From: Candidatus Merdisoma merdipullorum
GTDB lineage: Bacteria; Bacillota; Clostridia; Lachnospirales; Lachnospiraceae
NCBI GenBank assembly: GCA_018715645.1
Contig: DVLE01000093.1
Coordinates: forward strand, 20,882-84,881
DNA: 64,000 nt
Direction of reading: 5' to 3'
The translations under genes and the position numbers were made by a program. Under the pieces are notes generated by a model. It made no database searches. It was not told where the DNA came from and was given only the letters and a program-made list of their open reading frames with translations. Positions within the stretch are counted from its first letter, which is position 1. Each line of letters begins with the position of its first letter. Positions 56,518 to 64,000 of this stretch are shown here, piece after piece.

Positions 56518-57000
56518 TTACGCCTGCAGATTCAGGCCTTCATCCTCGATAAGATCCGTGCCGTCCGCCGCCGAAGTGGCCAGAAAATCGCAGCGCTCAT
56601 TCTGCTCATGACCGTCATGTCCCTTTACCCAGATAAACCGCACCTGATGAGGCTCTTTTGCCTGAAGAAGCCGTTTCCAGAGGTCCACATTCTTGACCGG
56701 TCCGGAACTTCCCTTCCAGTTTTTTTTCAGCCAGTTATCCACCCAGTGCTGGTTAAAAGCGTCCGTGACATATTTGGAATCCGAATACACCTCCACCTCA
56801 CAGGGGCGGTTCAGGGCTTCCAGGCCCACGATCACAGCCATAAGCTCCATGCGGTTGTTGGTGGTCCTTTTGTATCCCTGGCTGTATTCCCTCACATGGA
56901 GCTGTCCCTTTGCATCCTCACAGGTCAGAATCACTCCGTAGCCGCCCGGCCCATCCGGATTTCCTCTGGCTGCTCCATCCGTGTAAATTTTTACAAGCAT
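56518..57000 (-). CDS. rnhA: Ribonuclease HI
   Basis: The 160-residue enzyme cleaves RNA in RNA/DNA hybrids. The four catalytic acids are seen in YTDGAARGNPDGPGGYG, RMELMAVI, YSDSKYV and near CDFLATSAA. A GGAGG sequence precedes the ATG. It complements the window's rnhB, giving both RNase H types within 36 kb. Confidence 0.95.
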   Translation of the reverse strand: MLVKIYTDGAARGNPDGPGGYGVILTCEDAKGQLHVREYSQGYKRTTNNRMELMAVIVGLEALNRPCEVEVYSDSKYVTDAFNQHWVDNWLKKNWKGSSGPVKNVDLWKRLLQAKEPHQVRFIWVKGHDGHEQNERCDFLATSAADGTDLIEDEGLNLQA

Positions 57001-57086
57001 CTCTTAGCTCCTCCATGATACCATGTCAAACTTGAAAAACGGAATTGTCCGCACAGGGAATTCCCACGGACGTTCCCGTATGGTGA

Positions 57087-57118
57087 AAAGGGGACACACC
57101 AGCCGGTGTGTCCCCTTT
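57087..57118 (-). terminator. Terminator of the NCS2 permease
   Basis: A 14-bp perfect stem (AAAGGGGACACACC with GGTGTGTCCCCTTT) around AGCC; followed by TTTT on the minus strand. Confidence 0.9.
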
Positions 57119-57138
57119 GATGTTTCTGAACCGAATTT

Positions 57139-58494
57139 TTACAGCAGCGCCAGCAGAACAAAGTTCAGCACAAACAGGAAGGTACATACCCAGAGAATCG
57201 GATGAATCTCCTTTGTCTCCTTCTTGCAGATCTTCACGATACAGTAGAAGATGAATCCGGTCGCGATACCGTAGGAAATGCTGTAGCACAGAGCCATCAC
57301 AAAGCCTGCGAAGAAGGCCGGAATCGCCTCGCTCAGATCGTCCCACTTAATCTCCTTGAATGAGGAGGTCATCATCATACCTACCGCCACGAGAGCCGGA
57401 GCCGTCGCTGCGAAGGGAACCGCGCTTACAAAGGTAGCAAGGAATGCGGAAAGCGCAAAGCAGATAGCTACAACGACAGAGGTAAGACCTGTACGTCCGC
57501 CTGCTCCGATACCGGAAGCGCTCTCTACGAAGGTCGTCGTATTTGAAGTTCCAAACAGAGCGCCGATAGAGGTCGCCGTCGCGTCTGCAAACAGAGCCTT
57601 GTCCAGTCTGGACTTAAAGCCTACGTTTTTCTCCATCATCTCCTCATCCTCAGCGCTGAAGATGCCGCTGCGGCGTCCGGTTCCGATAAAGGTTCCAATA
57701 GTATCAAAGGTATCTGTGATGCTGAAGGAGAAGATCGTGATCAGCACCAGCGGAATCTTGGCCGGATCGGAGAACAGGCTTCCAATGCCGCCTTCCTTGA
57801 AGATAGCGAGGAAGGTACTCGGCAGAGCCGCGCATGCCTCGGAAAAGCTTGTAGTATCCTGAGGTTTCGTTACACCGAAAGGAATACCGATCAGCGTAGT
57901 CACAACAATCGCGATCAGAATTGCGCCCTTTACATTGCATACCAAAAGCACAAGAGTCAGGATCAGACCGATGATAAATACCCAGAACGCCGGCTGATTC
58001 AGTGTAGACAGAGCGGGAACGCCGCCGTCAAAATTGATGATGCCCACGTTCAAAAGTCCGATATAGGCTACAAAGATACCGATGCCGCCGCCGATCGCAT
58101 TCTGCAGGCTGGTCGGGATGGACTTGATGATGTATTTGCGGACCTTGGTCACAGTAATCAGGATATTTACCAGACCACAGATAAATACCATGGACAGCGC
58201 CTGCTGCCAGGTAAAGCCGAGGCCGAAACATACGGTATAAACAAAAAACGCGTTCAGTCCCATACCGGGCGCCTGCGCGTAGGGAACATTCGCCACCAGG
58301 CCCATAACCAGGGTTCCGATGATAGAAGCAATGATCGTAGCAAGGAACACCGCTCCCCACTCCATGCCGGACTCAGACAGAATACTGGGGTTTACCACGA
58401 TAATATAGGACATTGCAAAGAATGTGGTAAGTCCAGCCATAATCTCAGTCGAAACAGTCGTGCCGTTCTCTTTGAGTTTGAAGAATTTCTCCAT
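57139..58494 (-). CDS. NCS2-family purine permease
   Basis: The 451-residue protein has 12-14 helices and the AzgA-like motifs GLNAFFVYTVCFGLGFTWQQAL (near 76) and GTSNTTTFVESASGIGAGGRTGL (near 313). It should import adenine, guanine or hypoxanthine with a cation. A GGAGGG precedes the ATG at 58494. It is alone between terminators, with a structured leader. Confidence 0.93.
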   Translation of the reverse strand: MEKFFKLKENGTTVSTEIMAGLTTFFAMSYIIVVNPSILSESGMEWGAVFLATIIASIIGTLVMGLVANVPYAQAPGMGLNAFFVYTVCFGLGFTWQQALSMVFICGLVNILITVTKVRKYIIKSIPTSLQNAIGGGIGIFVAYIGLLNVGIINFDGGVPALSTLNQPAFWVFIIGLILTLVLLVCNVKGAILIAIVVTTLIGIPFGVTKPQDTTSFSEACAALPSTFLAIFKEGGIGSLFSDPAKIPLVLITIFSFSITDTFDTIGTFIGTGRRSGIFSAEDEEMMEKNVGFKSRLDKALFADATATSIGALFGTSNTTTFVESASGIGAGGRTGLTSVVVAICFALSAFLATFVSAVPFAATAPALVAVGMMMTSSFKEIKWDDLSEAIPAFFAGFVMALCYSISYGIATGFIFYCIVKICKKETKEIHPILWVCTFLFVLNFVLLALL

Positions 58495-58518
58495 TACATA
58501 ACCCTCCTAGTTTTCTCG

Positions 58519-58620
58519 CCCCTTTCGGGGATTTGCGGTTGTCTGATCTGCCTGATAGATACACTCCTTGCGGCGCTGTTATCTTTTTGCAGATCAAAAT
58601 ACCTTTCTATGTTAACACAG
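58519..58620 (-). promoter_or_regulatory. Structured leader of the purine permease, unclassified
   Basis: On the minus strand the leader can form P1 (TGATCTGC with GCAGATCA), P2 (AGATAACA with TGTATCT), a small P3 with a GCAA loop, and P4 (CCCC-GAAA-GGGG) just before the ribosome-binding site. The conserved features of the purine riboswitch, such as the TATA/GTTTCTACC joins, are absent. A weak promoter (TGGACT, 17 bases, TAACAT) precedes it near 58612-58640. Confidence 0.55.
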
Positions 58621-58706
58621 AATCCAGGAAAAGTCCACGTAATGATGATTATTTTCACTCTTTCGCATTTCCTATAAGTATTTATCAGTATTTCTTATAA
58701 ATCCAT

Positions 58707-58751
58707 AAAAACCGGAGCGCGTCAGACACCATTTTCTTTCCTGCGCTCCGG
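58707..58751 (-). terminator. Terminator of spoIVA
   Basis: CCGGAGCGC pairs with GCGCTCCGG around a 22-base loop, followed by TTTTT on the minus strand. Confidence 0.8.
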
Positions 58752-58759
58752 CCTTACTC

Positions 58760-60241
58760 TCAAATAATGATGCAGATCAGTCCGCCGCTGCTCTCGTTGA
58801 CGATCTTCTGCATGGTTTCCTGAAGCTTCACCTGACTTTCGTCCCCAATCTGGTAAATCTTGCTCCGTATGCCATCCTCCACCAGCTCCTCCACGGATTT
58901 TCCGAAAATATTGGTATTCCAGATTCCGGCGTCCGAATTTTTGCTGTCCTTGAGGAAACGGATTAAATCCTGGGCCTGTTCCTCGCTTCCCACAATGGGG
59001 GCGATCTCCGTCTCGATATTCGCCCGGATCATATGAATACTCGGAGCCAGAGAACGGATCTTGACGCCAAACTTATTTCCCTGGTGGATCAGTTCCGGAT
59101 CCTCCAGTGTGATTTCCTCCTGATCCGGCAGAACCACCCCGTATCCTTTCTGGCGGACGGAAGCCACCGCCGCCTCTACCCTCGCATATTCCTTTTTCAT
59201 GCGGGACAGCTCCCGGATCAGGGCAATCAGTTCATATTCTCCCAGAATCTCGCTTCCGGTCAGTTCACTTAAAAGTTCATAATAGTATTTCTCATCCAGC
59301 TCCAGGGTTACCCGGCCGCAGCCGCTGTCCATGCGGATCTCGTCAAGCTTCGCTCTCTCGATAAACGGGCTGTCTGTCTGGAGATTCTCCTGTTTCAAAT
59401 CCCGGATCGTATTGATCCTTTCCGCAATCTCTCTGATACTTCCTATGATGTCCTGTTTGATCTTGTGTTCCAAAGGAAGCATCTCCACCCAGCGCGGCAC
59501 ATAAAACTCCAGTTTTGCCAGCGGGAATTCATAGAGGATCTGTTCCAGTATTTTTGTAATATCCTCCTTTTTCAACTGCTCGCAGTTTACAGTCAGGACG
59601 GATACCCCGTACTTTTCCTCCATTCCGGCCGCCTGGGTGAGTACAGATTCACTATAGGGCCTTTCCGAATTTAAAAGGATGATAAAGGGCTTTCCCAGTT
59701 TCTTTAATTCCGCTATTGTCCGTTCCTCTGGTTCTATGTAATTTTCTCTGGGAATCTCTCCGAAGGAACCATCGCAGGTCACCACGATTCCGATGGTAGC
59801 GTGATCAGTGATTACCTTCTGAGTTCCCAGCTCTGCGGCCTGGGAAAAAGGAATCTCATAATCAAACCAGGGCGTTTTGACCATGCGCTCCGCGCCGTCC
59901 TCAATATGTCCCTCGCTTCCCGGCACCATAAAGCCCACGCAGTCAATCATGCGTACCCTTACTTCCACATCCTCCGAAATGCGTACCGCCGCGGCCTCTT
60001 TGGGAATAAATTTGGGCTCCGTGGTCATGATCGTCTTTCCGGCAGCCGACTGCGGCAGCTCATCTCTGGCCCTGGTCCTGGCGTGTTCATCTTCGATGCC
60101 CGGCAGCACGCAGAGATCCATGAAACGCTTGATGAATGTGGATTTCCCGGTCCGTACCGGTCCCACCACCCCCAGATAGATCTCGCCTCCTGTCCGGGAC
60201 TGAATATCCCTGTACAGGTTATATTCGGAACTTTTGTCCAT
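58760..60241 (-). CDS. spoIVA: Stage IV sporulation protein A
   Basis: The start is the ATG at 60241, with AAGGGG nine bases upstream. The 493-residue ATPase polymerises around the forespore to build the spore coat base. The P-loop GPVRTGKST (near 22) and the C-terminal YQIGDESQVKLQETMQ are family marks. It shows that the organism makes spores. A 51-bp palindrome precedes the start. Confidence 0.97.
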   Translation of the reverse strand: MDKSSEYNLYRDIQSRTGGEIYLGVVGPVRTGKSTFIKRFMDLCVLPGIEDEHARTRARDELPQSAAGKTIMTTEPKFIPKEAAAVRISEDVEVRVRMIDCVGFMVPGSEGHIEDGAERMVKTPWFDYEIPFSQAAELGTQKVITDHATIGIVVTCDGSFGEIPRENYIEPEERTIAELKKLGKPFIILLNSERPYSESVLTQAAGMEEKYGVSVLTVNCEQLKKEDITKILEQILYEFPLAKLEFYVPRWVEMLPLEHKIKQDIIGSIREIAERINTIRDLKQENLQTDSPFIERAKLDEIRMDSGCGRVTLELDEKYYYELLSELTGSEILGEYELIALIRELSRMKKEYARVEAAVASVRQKGYGVVLPDQEEITLEDPELIHQGNKFGVKIRSLAPSIHMIRANIETEIAPIVGSEEQAQDLIRFLKDSKNSDAGIWNTNIFGKSVEELVEDGIRSKIYQIGDESQVKLQETMQKIVNESSGGLICIII

Positions 60242-60292
60242 AAAAATACCCCTTCCATATATACTGCTACAGTATATGCAAGGGGTATTTTT
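60242..60292. repeat. 51-bp near-perfect palindrome against the spoIVA start
   Basis: Outer arms AAAAATACCCCTT (60242-60254) and AAGGGGTATTTTT (60280-60292) are perfect 13-mers; inner arms ATATACTG and CAGTATAT surround CTA. The right arm on the minus strand includes a possible SigE -10 (CATATACT). The ribosome-binding site is in the left arm. Confidence 0.8.
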
Positions 60293-60340
60293 CCTATGTG
60301 TCCGAACCGGCGGCAAATTCTGAAGATTTTGCGTCTCCGG

Positions 60341-60544
60341 CTACTCAATGTCGATGTCCGGCGGCTTATCAAGCTCCTCCGAGACATATTTTCCGTTCTT
60401 CTTTCTCTGACGCACACACTCTGTCAGAAGATACTCTATCTGGCCGTTCACCGAGCGAAAGTCATCCTCCGCCCAGGCGGCAATCTGATTATACAGCTTT
60501 GTAGAAAGGCGGAGCGGAATCTGCTTTTTCTGGTTCTCTGCCAT
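60341..60544 (-). CDS. Arc/ribbon-helix-helix protein
   Basis: The preferred start is the ATG at 60544, two bases after the SPFH gene stop; an ATG seven codons earlier overlaps that stop. The 67-residue protein has the ribbon-helix-helix pattern IPLRLSTKLYNQIAAWAEDDFRSVNGQIEYLL (about 9-40), used for DNA binding or as an antitoxin. Such genes often follow SPFH genes in Clostridia. No toxin is adjacent. Confidence 0.8.
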   Translation of the reverse strand: MAENQKKQIPLRLSTKLYNQIAAWAEDDFRSVNGQIEYLLTECVRQRKKNGKYVSEELDKPPDIDIE

Positions 60545-60545
60545 A

Positions 60546-61568
60546 TCAATACAGACTGCCTGCATTTACCACAGGCTGGGCGTCATGATTTCCGCAGAGT
60601 ACTACCAGAAGGTTCGATACCATGGCAGCCTTGCGCTCGTCGTCCAGCTCCACCGTATGCTTTTCATCGAGACGCTCCAGGGCCATCTCCACCATGCCTA
60701 CCGCTCCTTCCACAATCATTTTCCTGGCGTCGATGATCGCTGACGCCTGCTGTCTCTGCAGCATCACCGCCGCTATCTCCGGCGCGTAAGCAAGATAGGT
60801 AATGCGCGCTTCCAGAACCTCCAGCCCCGCGTCCGCCACTTTGTGCTGAATCTCATTCCGAATACGCTCTGCCACTATCTCGCTGGAACCGCGCAGGCTT
60901 CCCTCATCAGCGATGCCATCTCCCGTCGTATCCACGCCAGGAGCCACATCGTAGGGATAAATACGCACAATATTGCGAAGCGCGCTGTCGCACTGAAGGG
61001 AAAGATATTCTTTGTAATTGTCCACCTCGAACACGGCCTTCGCCGTATCCACCACGCGCCACATGACCGCGATGCCGATCTCCACAGGATTGCCGAGGCA
61101 GTCGTTGATCTTCTGCCGGTTATTATTCAGCGTCATGATTTTCAGAGAGATCCTCTTTCCGACCGCCTCCGAAGTTCCGGCCTGCGCCGCCGCGTTCATC
61201 AGTCTGTTCGCGTCATTCACATCTCCGCTCTGATTGAGCCTGGTCTTCGCCGCCGGATTGACCGCCGTGCAAAAAGGATTCACATAATAGAAGCCTTCCT
61301 CCTTCAGCGTTCCCACATACTTGCCGAACAAGGTCAGCACCAGGGCCTCCTGAGGCTTCAGTACCTTCAGACCAAGCAGAGGAATCCACCCCAGAGCCAT
61401 CCAGAGCGCGCCTGCCACGAGCAGAGGAATCGCCAAGGGCATCAGGACTCCTCCCTCCGTCATAATACAGCCGATCACAAAGACCGCAATCCCTGCCGCA
61501 TAGAGCAGCAGCAGTAAAAATAACATAGCCAGTCCATTCTTCTTTGCGTTCAATACTTTTTCCTGCAT
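60546..61568 (-). CDS. SPFH/Band-7 domain membrane protein
   Basis: The 340-residue protein has two N-terminal helices (about 12-58) and an SPFH domain (about 75-290: [36 protein letters not shown]). Family members scaffold membrane microdomains. A strong GAGGAGGG and a consensus promoter precede it. It is coupled to the ribbon-helix-helix gene. Confidence 0.9.
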   Translation of the reverse strand: MQEKVLNAKKNGLAMLFLLLLLYAAGIAVFVIGCIMTEGGVLMPLAIPLLVAGALWMALGWIPLLGLKVLKPQEALVLTLFGKYVGTLKEEGFYYVNPFCTAVNPAAKTRLNQSGDVNDANRLMNAAAQAGTSEAVGKRISLKIMTLNNNRQKINDCLGNPVEIGIAVMWRVVDTAKAVFEVDNYKEYLSLQCDSALRNIVRIYPYDVAPGVDTTGDGIADEGSLRGSSEIVAERIRNEIQHKVADAGLEVLEARITYLAYAPEIAAVMLQRQQASAIIDARKMIVEGAVGMVEMALERLDEKHTVELDDERKAAMVSNLLVVLCGNHDAQPVVNAGSLY

Positions 61569-61597
61569 TGTACAGCCCTCCTCTTTTTGATATCAAA

Positions 61598-61626
61598 ATC
61601 ATATCATATAGATACAGGACTGTCAA
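61598..61626 (-). promoter_or_regulatory. SigA promoter of the SPFH gene
   Basis: TTGACA, 17 bases, TATGAT on the minus strand, with an internal ATATCATAT-type inverted repeat. Confidence 0.82.
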
Positions 61627-61646
61627 CTGTATCCGTCAAAAAGACG

Positions 61647-62189
61647 TTACCAGCGGGAATTTCTGCCCCCGAAGGCAAGTATGATGCCATCCACGCCAAG
61701 CAGTATCAGATAGCAGCCGATAATGGTGTCAAGCGACATCAGAGTGAACACAGGACTGAACAGCATCAGAACCGCAAGAATCAGTCCCAGAATATTCAGT
61801 ATCAGCGTCAGGTAATAGCTGAACGAATTCACATACTTCATAATGCGGGGCTGGGTAACCAGTCTGGATATACAGTGAGCCAGAAACCACAGCGGGAACA
61901 GAACCGCGATCGCCACGCTTCCTGCGCCCGGATACACCAGCAGCATGATTCCGGCCATGACGCTCAAAATTCCCGAAACCAGCGAGAGCATCGGGCCGAA
62001 TCCCGTATACCTTTCCATTTTCACATAAAAGACTATATCCAAGATACCTGTCAAAACCGCCAGCAATCCATAGGCAATTACAACTCCCGTCAAAGCCGCT
62101 CCCGGATGGCAGAGCGTCCATATTCCGAGGATCACCAGTAAAACTCCTATAATAAACTGCATCCAACTGAACCCTGAATATCTTCTCAT
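61647..62189 (-). CDS. DUF308/HdeD-like membrane protein
   Basis: The 180-residue protein has six helices in three hairpins and the repeats GVLLVILGIWTLCHPG and GILSVMAGIMLLVYPG, the DUF308 signature. HdeD-type proteins are linked to acid stress, but most members are unassigned. It follows ftsH by three bases. Confidence 0.85.
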   Translation of the reverse strand: MRRYSGFSWMQFIIGVLLVILGIWTLCHPGAALTGVVIAYGLLAVLTGILDIVFYVKMERYTGFGPMLSLVSGILSVMAGIMLLVYPGAGSVAIAVLFPLWFLAHCISRLVTQPRIMKYVNSFSYYLTLILNILGLILAVLMLFSPVFTLMSLDTIIGCYLILLGVDGIILAFGGRNSRW

Positions 62190-62192
62190 TTT

Positions 62193-63874
62193 TTATGCCT
62201 CCTTACGCTCCAGAATTTCCATAAATTCTTCGCCTGTAATCGTTTCCTTTTCATACAGGTAAGCAGCCAGCTCATCCAGCTTCTCCCTATTCTGCACCAG
62301 GATCTCCACAGCCTTCGCGTGCTGCTCCTTCACAAGCTCCACAACCTTCCTGTCGATTTCCTTCTGGGTTTCAGGCGAGCAGGCCAGAGAAGTGTCTCCG
62401 CCCAGATACTGATTGTTCACAGTCTCCATGGCAACCATATCAAAGTCTTCGCTCATGCCGTACCGGGTGATCATAGCCCTTGCAAGCTTTGTAGCCTGTT
62501 CAATATCGTTGGAGGCACCTGTCGTAATCTCTCCGAATACGACTTCCTCCGCAGCCCGTCCTCCTGTGTATACCGCGATCTTATTTTCAATCTCCTGCTT
62601 GGTCAGCAGATACTTATCTCCCTGCTCCACCTGCATCGTATAGCCAAGAGCGCCGGAAGTACGGGGGATGATCGTAATCTTCTGCACAGGAGCCGAATGT
62701 GTCTGCATGGCCGCTACAAGGGCGTGGCCTGTCTCATGGTAAGCCACTACCTTCTTTTCCTTATCCGAGAGAACCGCGTTCTTTTTCTGGTAACCTGCGA
62801 TAACGACCTCGATGCTCTCCTCCAGATCCGCTTCCTTTACATAGGAACGTCCGTCACGCACCGCACGAAGGGCCGCCTCATTGACGATATTGGCCAGCTC
62901 CGCTCCGGAGGCCCCTGCCGCCATACGCGCGATCGTGTGGAAGTCCACATCATCGGCCAGCTTCACTTTCTTCGCGTGTACCTTCAAAATATCCTCTCTG
63001 CCTTTCAGGTCCGGAAGCTCCACGGGCACCCGTCTGTCGAATCGTCCCGGTCTCGTAAGCGCCGGATCCAGGGATTCCGGTCTGTTGGTCGCGGCCAGAA
63101 TCATGACGCCGTTGTTGCCCTCAAAACCGTCCATCTCTGTCAGAAGCTGGTTCAGTGTCTGCTCACGCTCATCGTTGCCGCCTGCCTGACCATCACGCTT
63201 CTTTCCGATAGCGTCAATCTCATCGATAAAGACGATACAGGCTTACCTGTTCCGGGAGGGCCTACAAGGAGAACGCCCTTCGGCATCGAAGCTCCCACAT
63301 CCGTATACTTTTTCGGGTTATGCAGATAATCCACAATCTCGGCCAGACTTTCCTTGGCCTCCTCCTCGCCTGCCACATCATCAAAGCGAATACCCTTCGT
63401 GGACTGCACATAGACCTTGGCATTGCTCTTTCCCATGCCGAAGGCCATGGAATTTTTCCCGCCCATCTGTTCCATTATCTTTTTGTTCATATACTGTCCC
63501 AGGGCAATGAAGATAATCAGAGGAAGGAAAAAGGTCAGAAGGCTCAGCAAGAGCGGCGACGTCTCCTGATCCACATTTCTGGCAAAGACGGCTCCCGAAT
63601 CGTAAAGCCGCTGCGTCAGCGTGGGATCCTCCATCTTTCCCGTTCTGTACACCTGGGTGTTGTCCTTATCCGTAAACAGAATCTGTGAATCCTCTACTTC
63701 CACGCTTCCGATATTCTGTTCCTCAATCATCTCCATAAAGGTTCCGTAATCTACATCTGTGACCTGAGCCTTTGCCAGCATAGGCGTCAGAAAAATATTG
63801 GCCAGCAGAAGAATCAGCAAAGCGATTCCATAATAATAGTACAAAGGCTTTTTAGGCGATTTTACTTCTTTCAT
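62193..63874 (-). pseudogene. ftsH: ftsH broken by an internal deletion and frameshift
   Basis: The N-terminal part (start ATG 63874 after GGAG; two membrane helices at about 11-33 and 107-130) reads normally to the Walker A GPPGTGK, ending at Lys211 (63242). The sequence then jumps to CIVFIDEIDAIGKKRD, the Walker B region, in another frame (from 63239). About 47 family residues are missing, including the Thr of Walker A and the pore loop. The rest (SRH, HETGH zinc site) is intact. A real loss or an assembly collapse are both possible. Confidence 0.85.
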
Positions 63875-64000
63875 GTTAATCTCCATTCCGCCGCCTTTCA
63901 GTTGGCGGCACAAATAGTAATGAAAGTTTCGACTTTCTCCACGTTTTGCTCTATACTAAAAGCGAGAAGCTATACTACAAAGCACGGGGAGGGGAGTCGT
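63875..64000 (-). other. Region upstream of ftsH
   Basis: No gene is seen. A hairpin GAAAGT-TTCG-ACTTTC is at about 63930-63945. On the minus strand TTGTAG, 16 bases, TAGTAT is a possible promoter near 63952-63980, with low certainty. The upstream gene is beyond the window. Confidence 0.35.

Noticed and set aside
58495..58620. Purine riboswitch before the NCS2 permease
   Set aside because: The conserved purine-riboswitch core is absent, though the leader is structured.

Overview
This window comes from a spore-forming, strictly anaerobic Firmicute, most likely Clostridia, family Lachnospiraceae. Three things point there: spoIVA, a B12-dependent (class II) ribonucleotide reductase and a V-type ATPase are present; the gene blocks ylxM-ffh-rpsP-khpA-rimM-trmD-rplS and DUF512-der-plsY-gpsA are in clostridial order; and promoters are clean SigA types, many with exact 17-bp spacers. 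Nearly all genes are on the minus strand. The exceptions are a small membrane gene plus prs (18.5-20.5 kb) and one orphan membrane gene (29.0-30.4 kb). The species was not identified.

Layout. 0-4 kb: start of a V-type ATPase operon (ntpF-like, C, I, K, and the first codons of ntpG). 4.2-12.3 kb: rpsU, a membrane-anchored lipase, an ASKHA protein, ilvC, ilvN, and an ABC importer of the TrpXYZ-like class. 12.3-18.3 kb: a structured non-coding stretch, two hypothetical surface proteins, then gpsA, plsY, der and a DUF512 protein. 18.5-20.5 kb: the plus-strand small membrane gene and prs. 20.6-28.9 kb: pgeF, yraN, rnhB, two signal peptidases around rbgA, rplS, trmD, rimM, khpA, rpsP, ffh, ylxM. 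29-33 kb: the orphan membrane/coiled-coil gene and alaS.

33.3-43.8 kb holds the most notable block, a five-gene operon read in the order MoxR AAA+ ATPase, DUF5682 protein, VWA protein, protein with two SWIM zinc fingers, and a very large DUF4132 protein. It resembles the vWA-MoxR systems proposed to act in biological conflict or stress and the E. coli yeh cluster. The biochemical role of such systems is not established. 43.9-51.5 kb: tyrS behind a tyrosine T-box, an ABC exporter with a small membrane partner too short for routine gene calling, a Fic protein with a repeat between promoter and start, and a LytTR/GHKL two-component system. 51.5-58.5 kb: tRNA-Glu(CUC), yaaA, bcp, a CapA-like phosphoesterase, nrdJ under a pair of NrdR boxes, rnhA, and an NCS2 purine permease with a structured leader that does not match the purine riboswitch. 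58.7-64 kb: spoIVA with a 51-bp palindrome against its start codon, a ribbon-helix-helix protein, an SPFH protein, a DUF308 membrane protein, and an ftsH broken by an internal deletion.

Regulatory logic that can be read directly: tyrS is controlled by uncharged tRNA-Tyr, nrdJ probably by NrdR, and the two-component operon starts from a promoter whose -35 lies in the terminator of the upstream tRNA gene. Several start codons were moved inward from the longest open frame on the basis of ribosome-binding sites and family lengths; these cases are noted.
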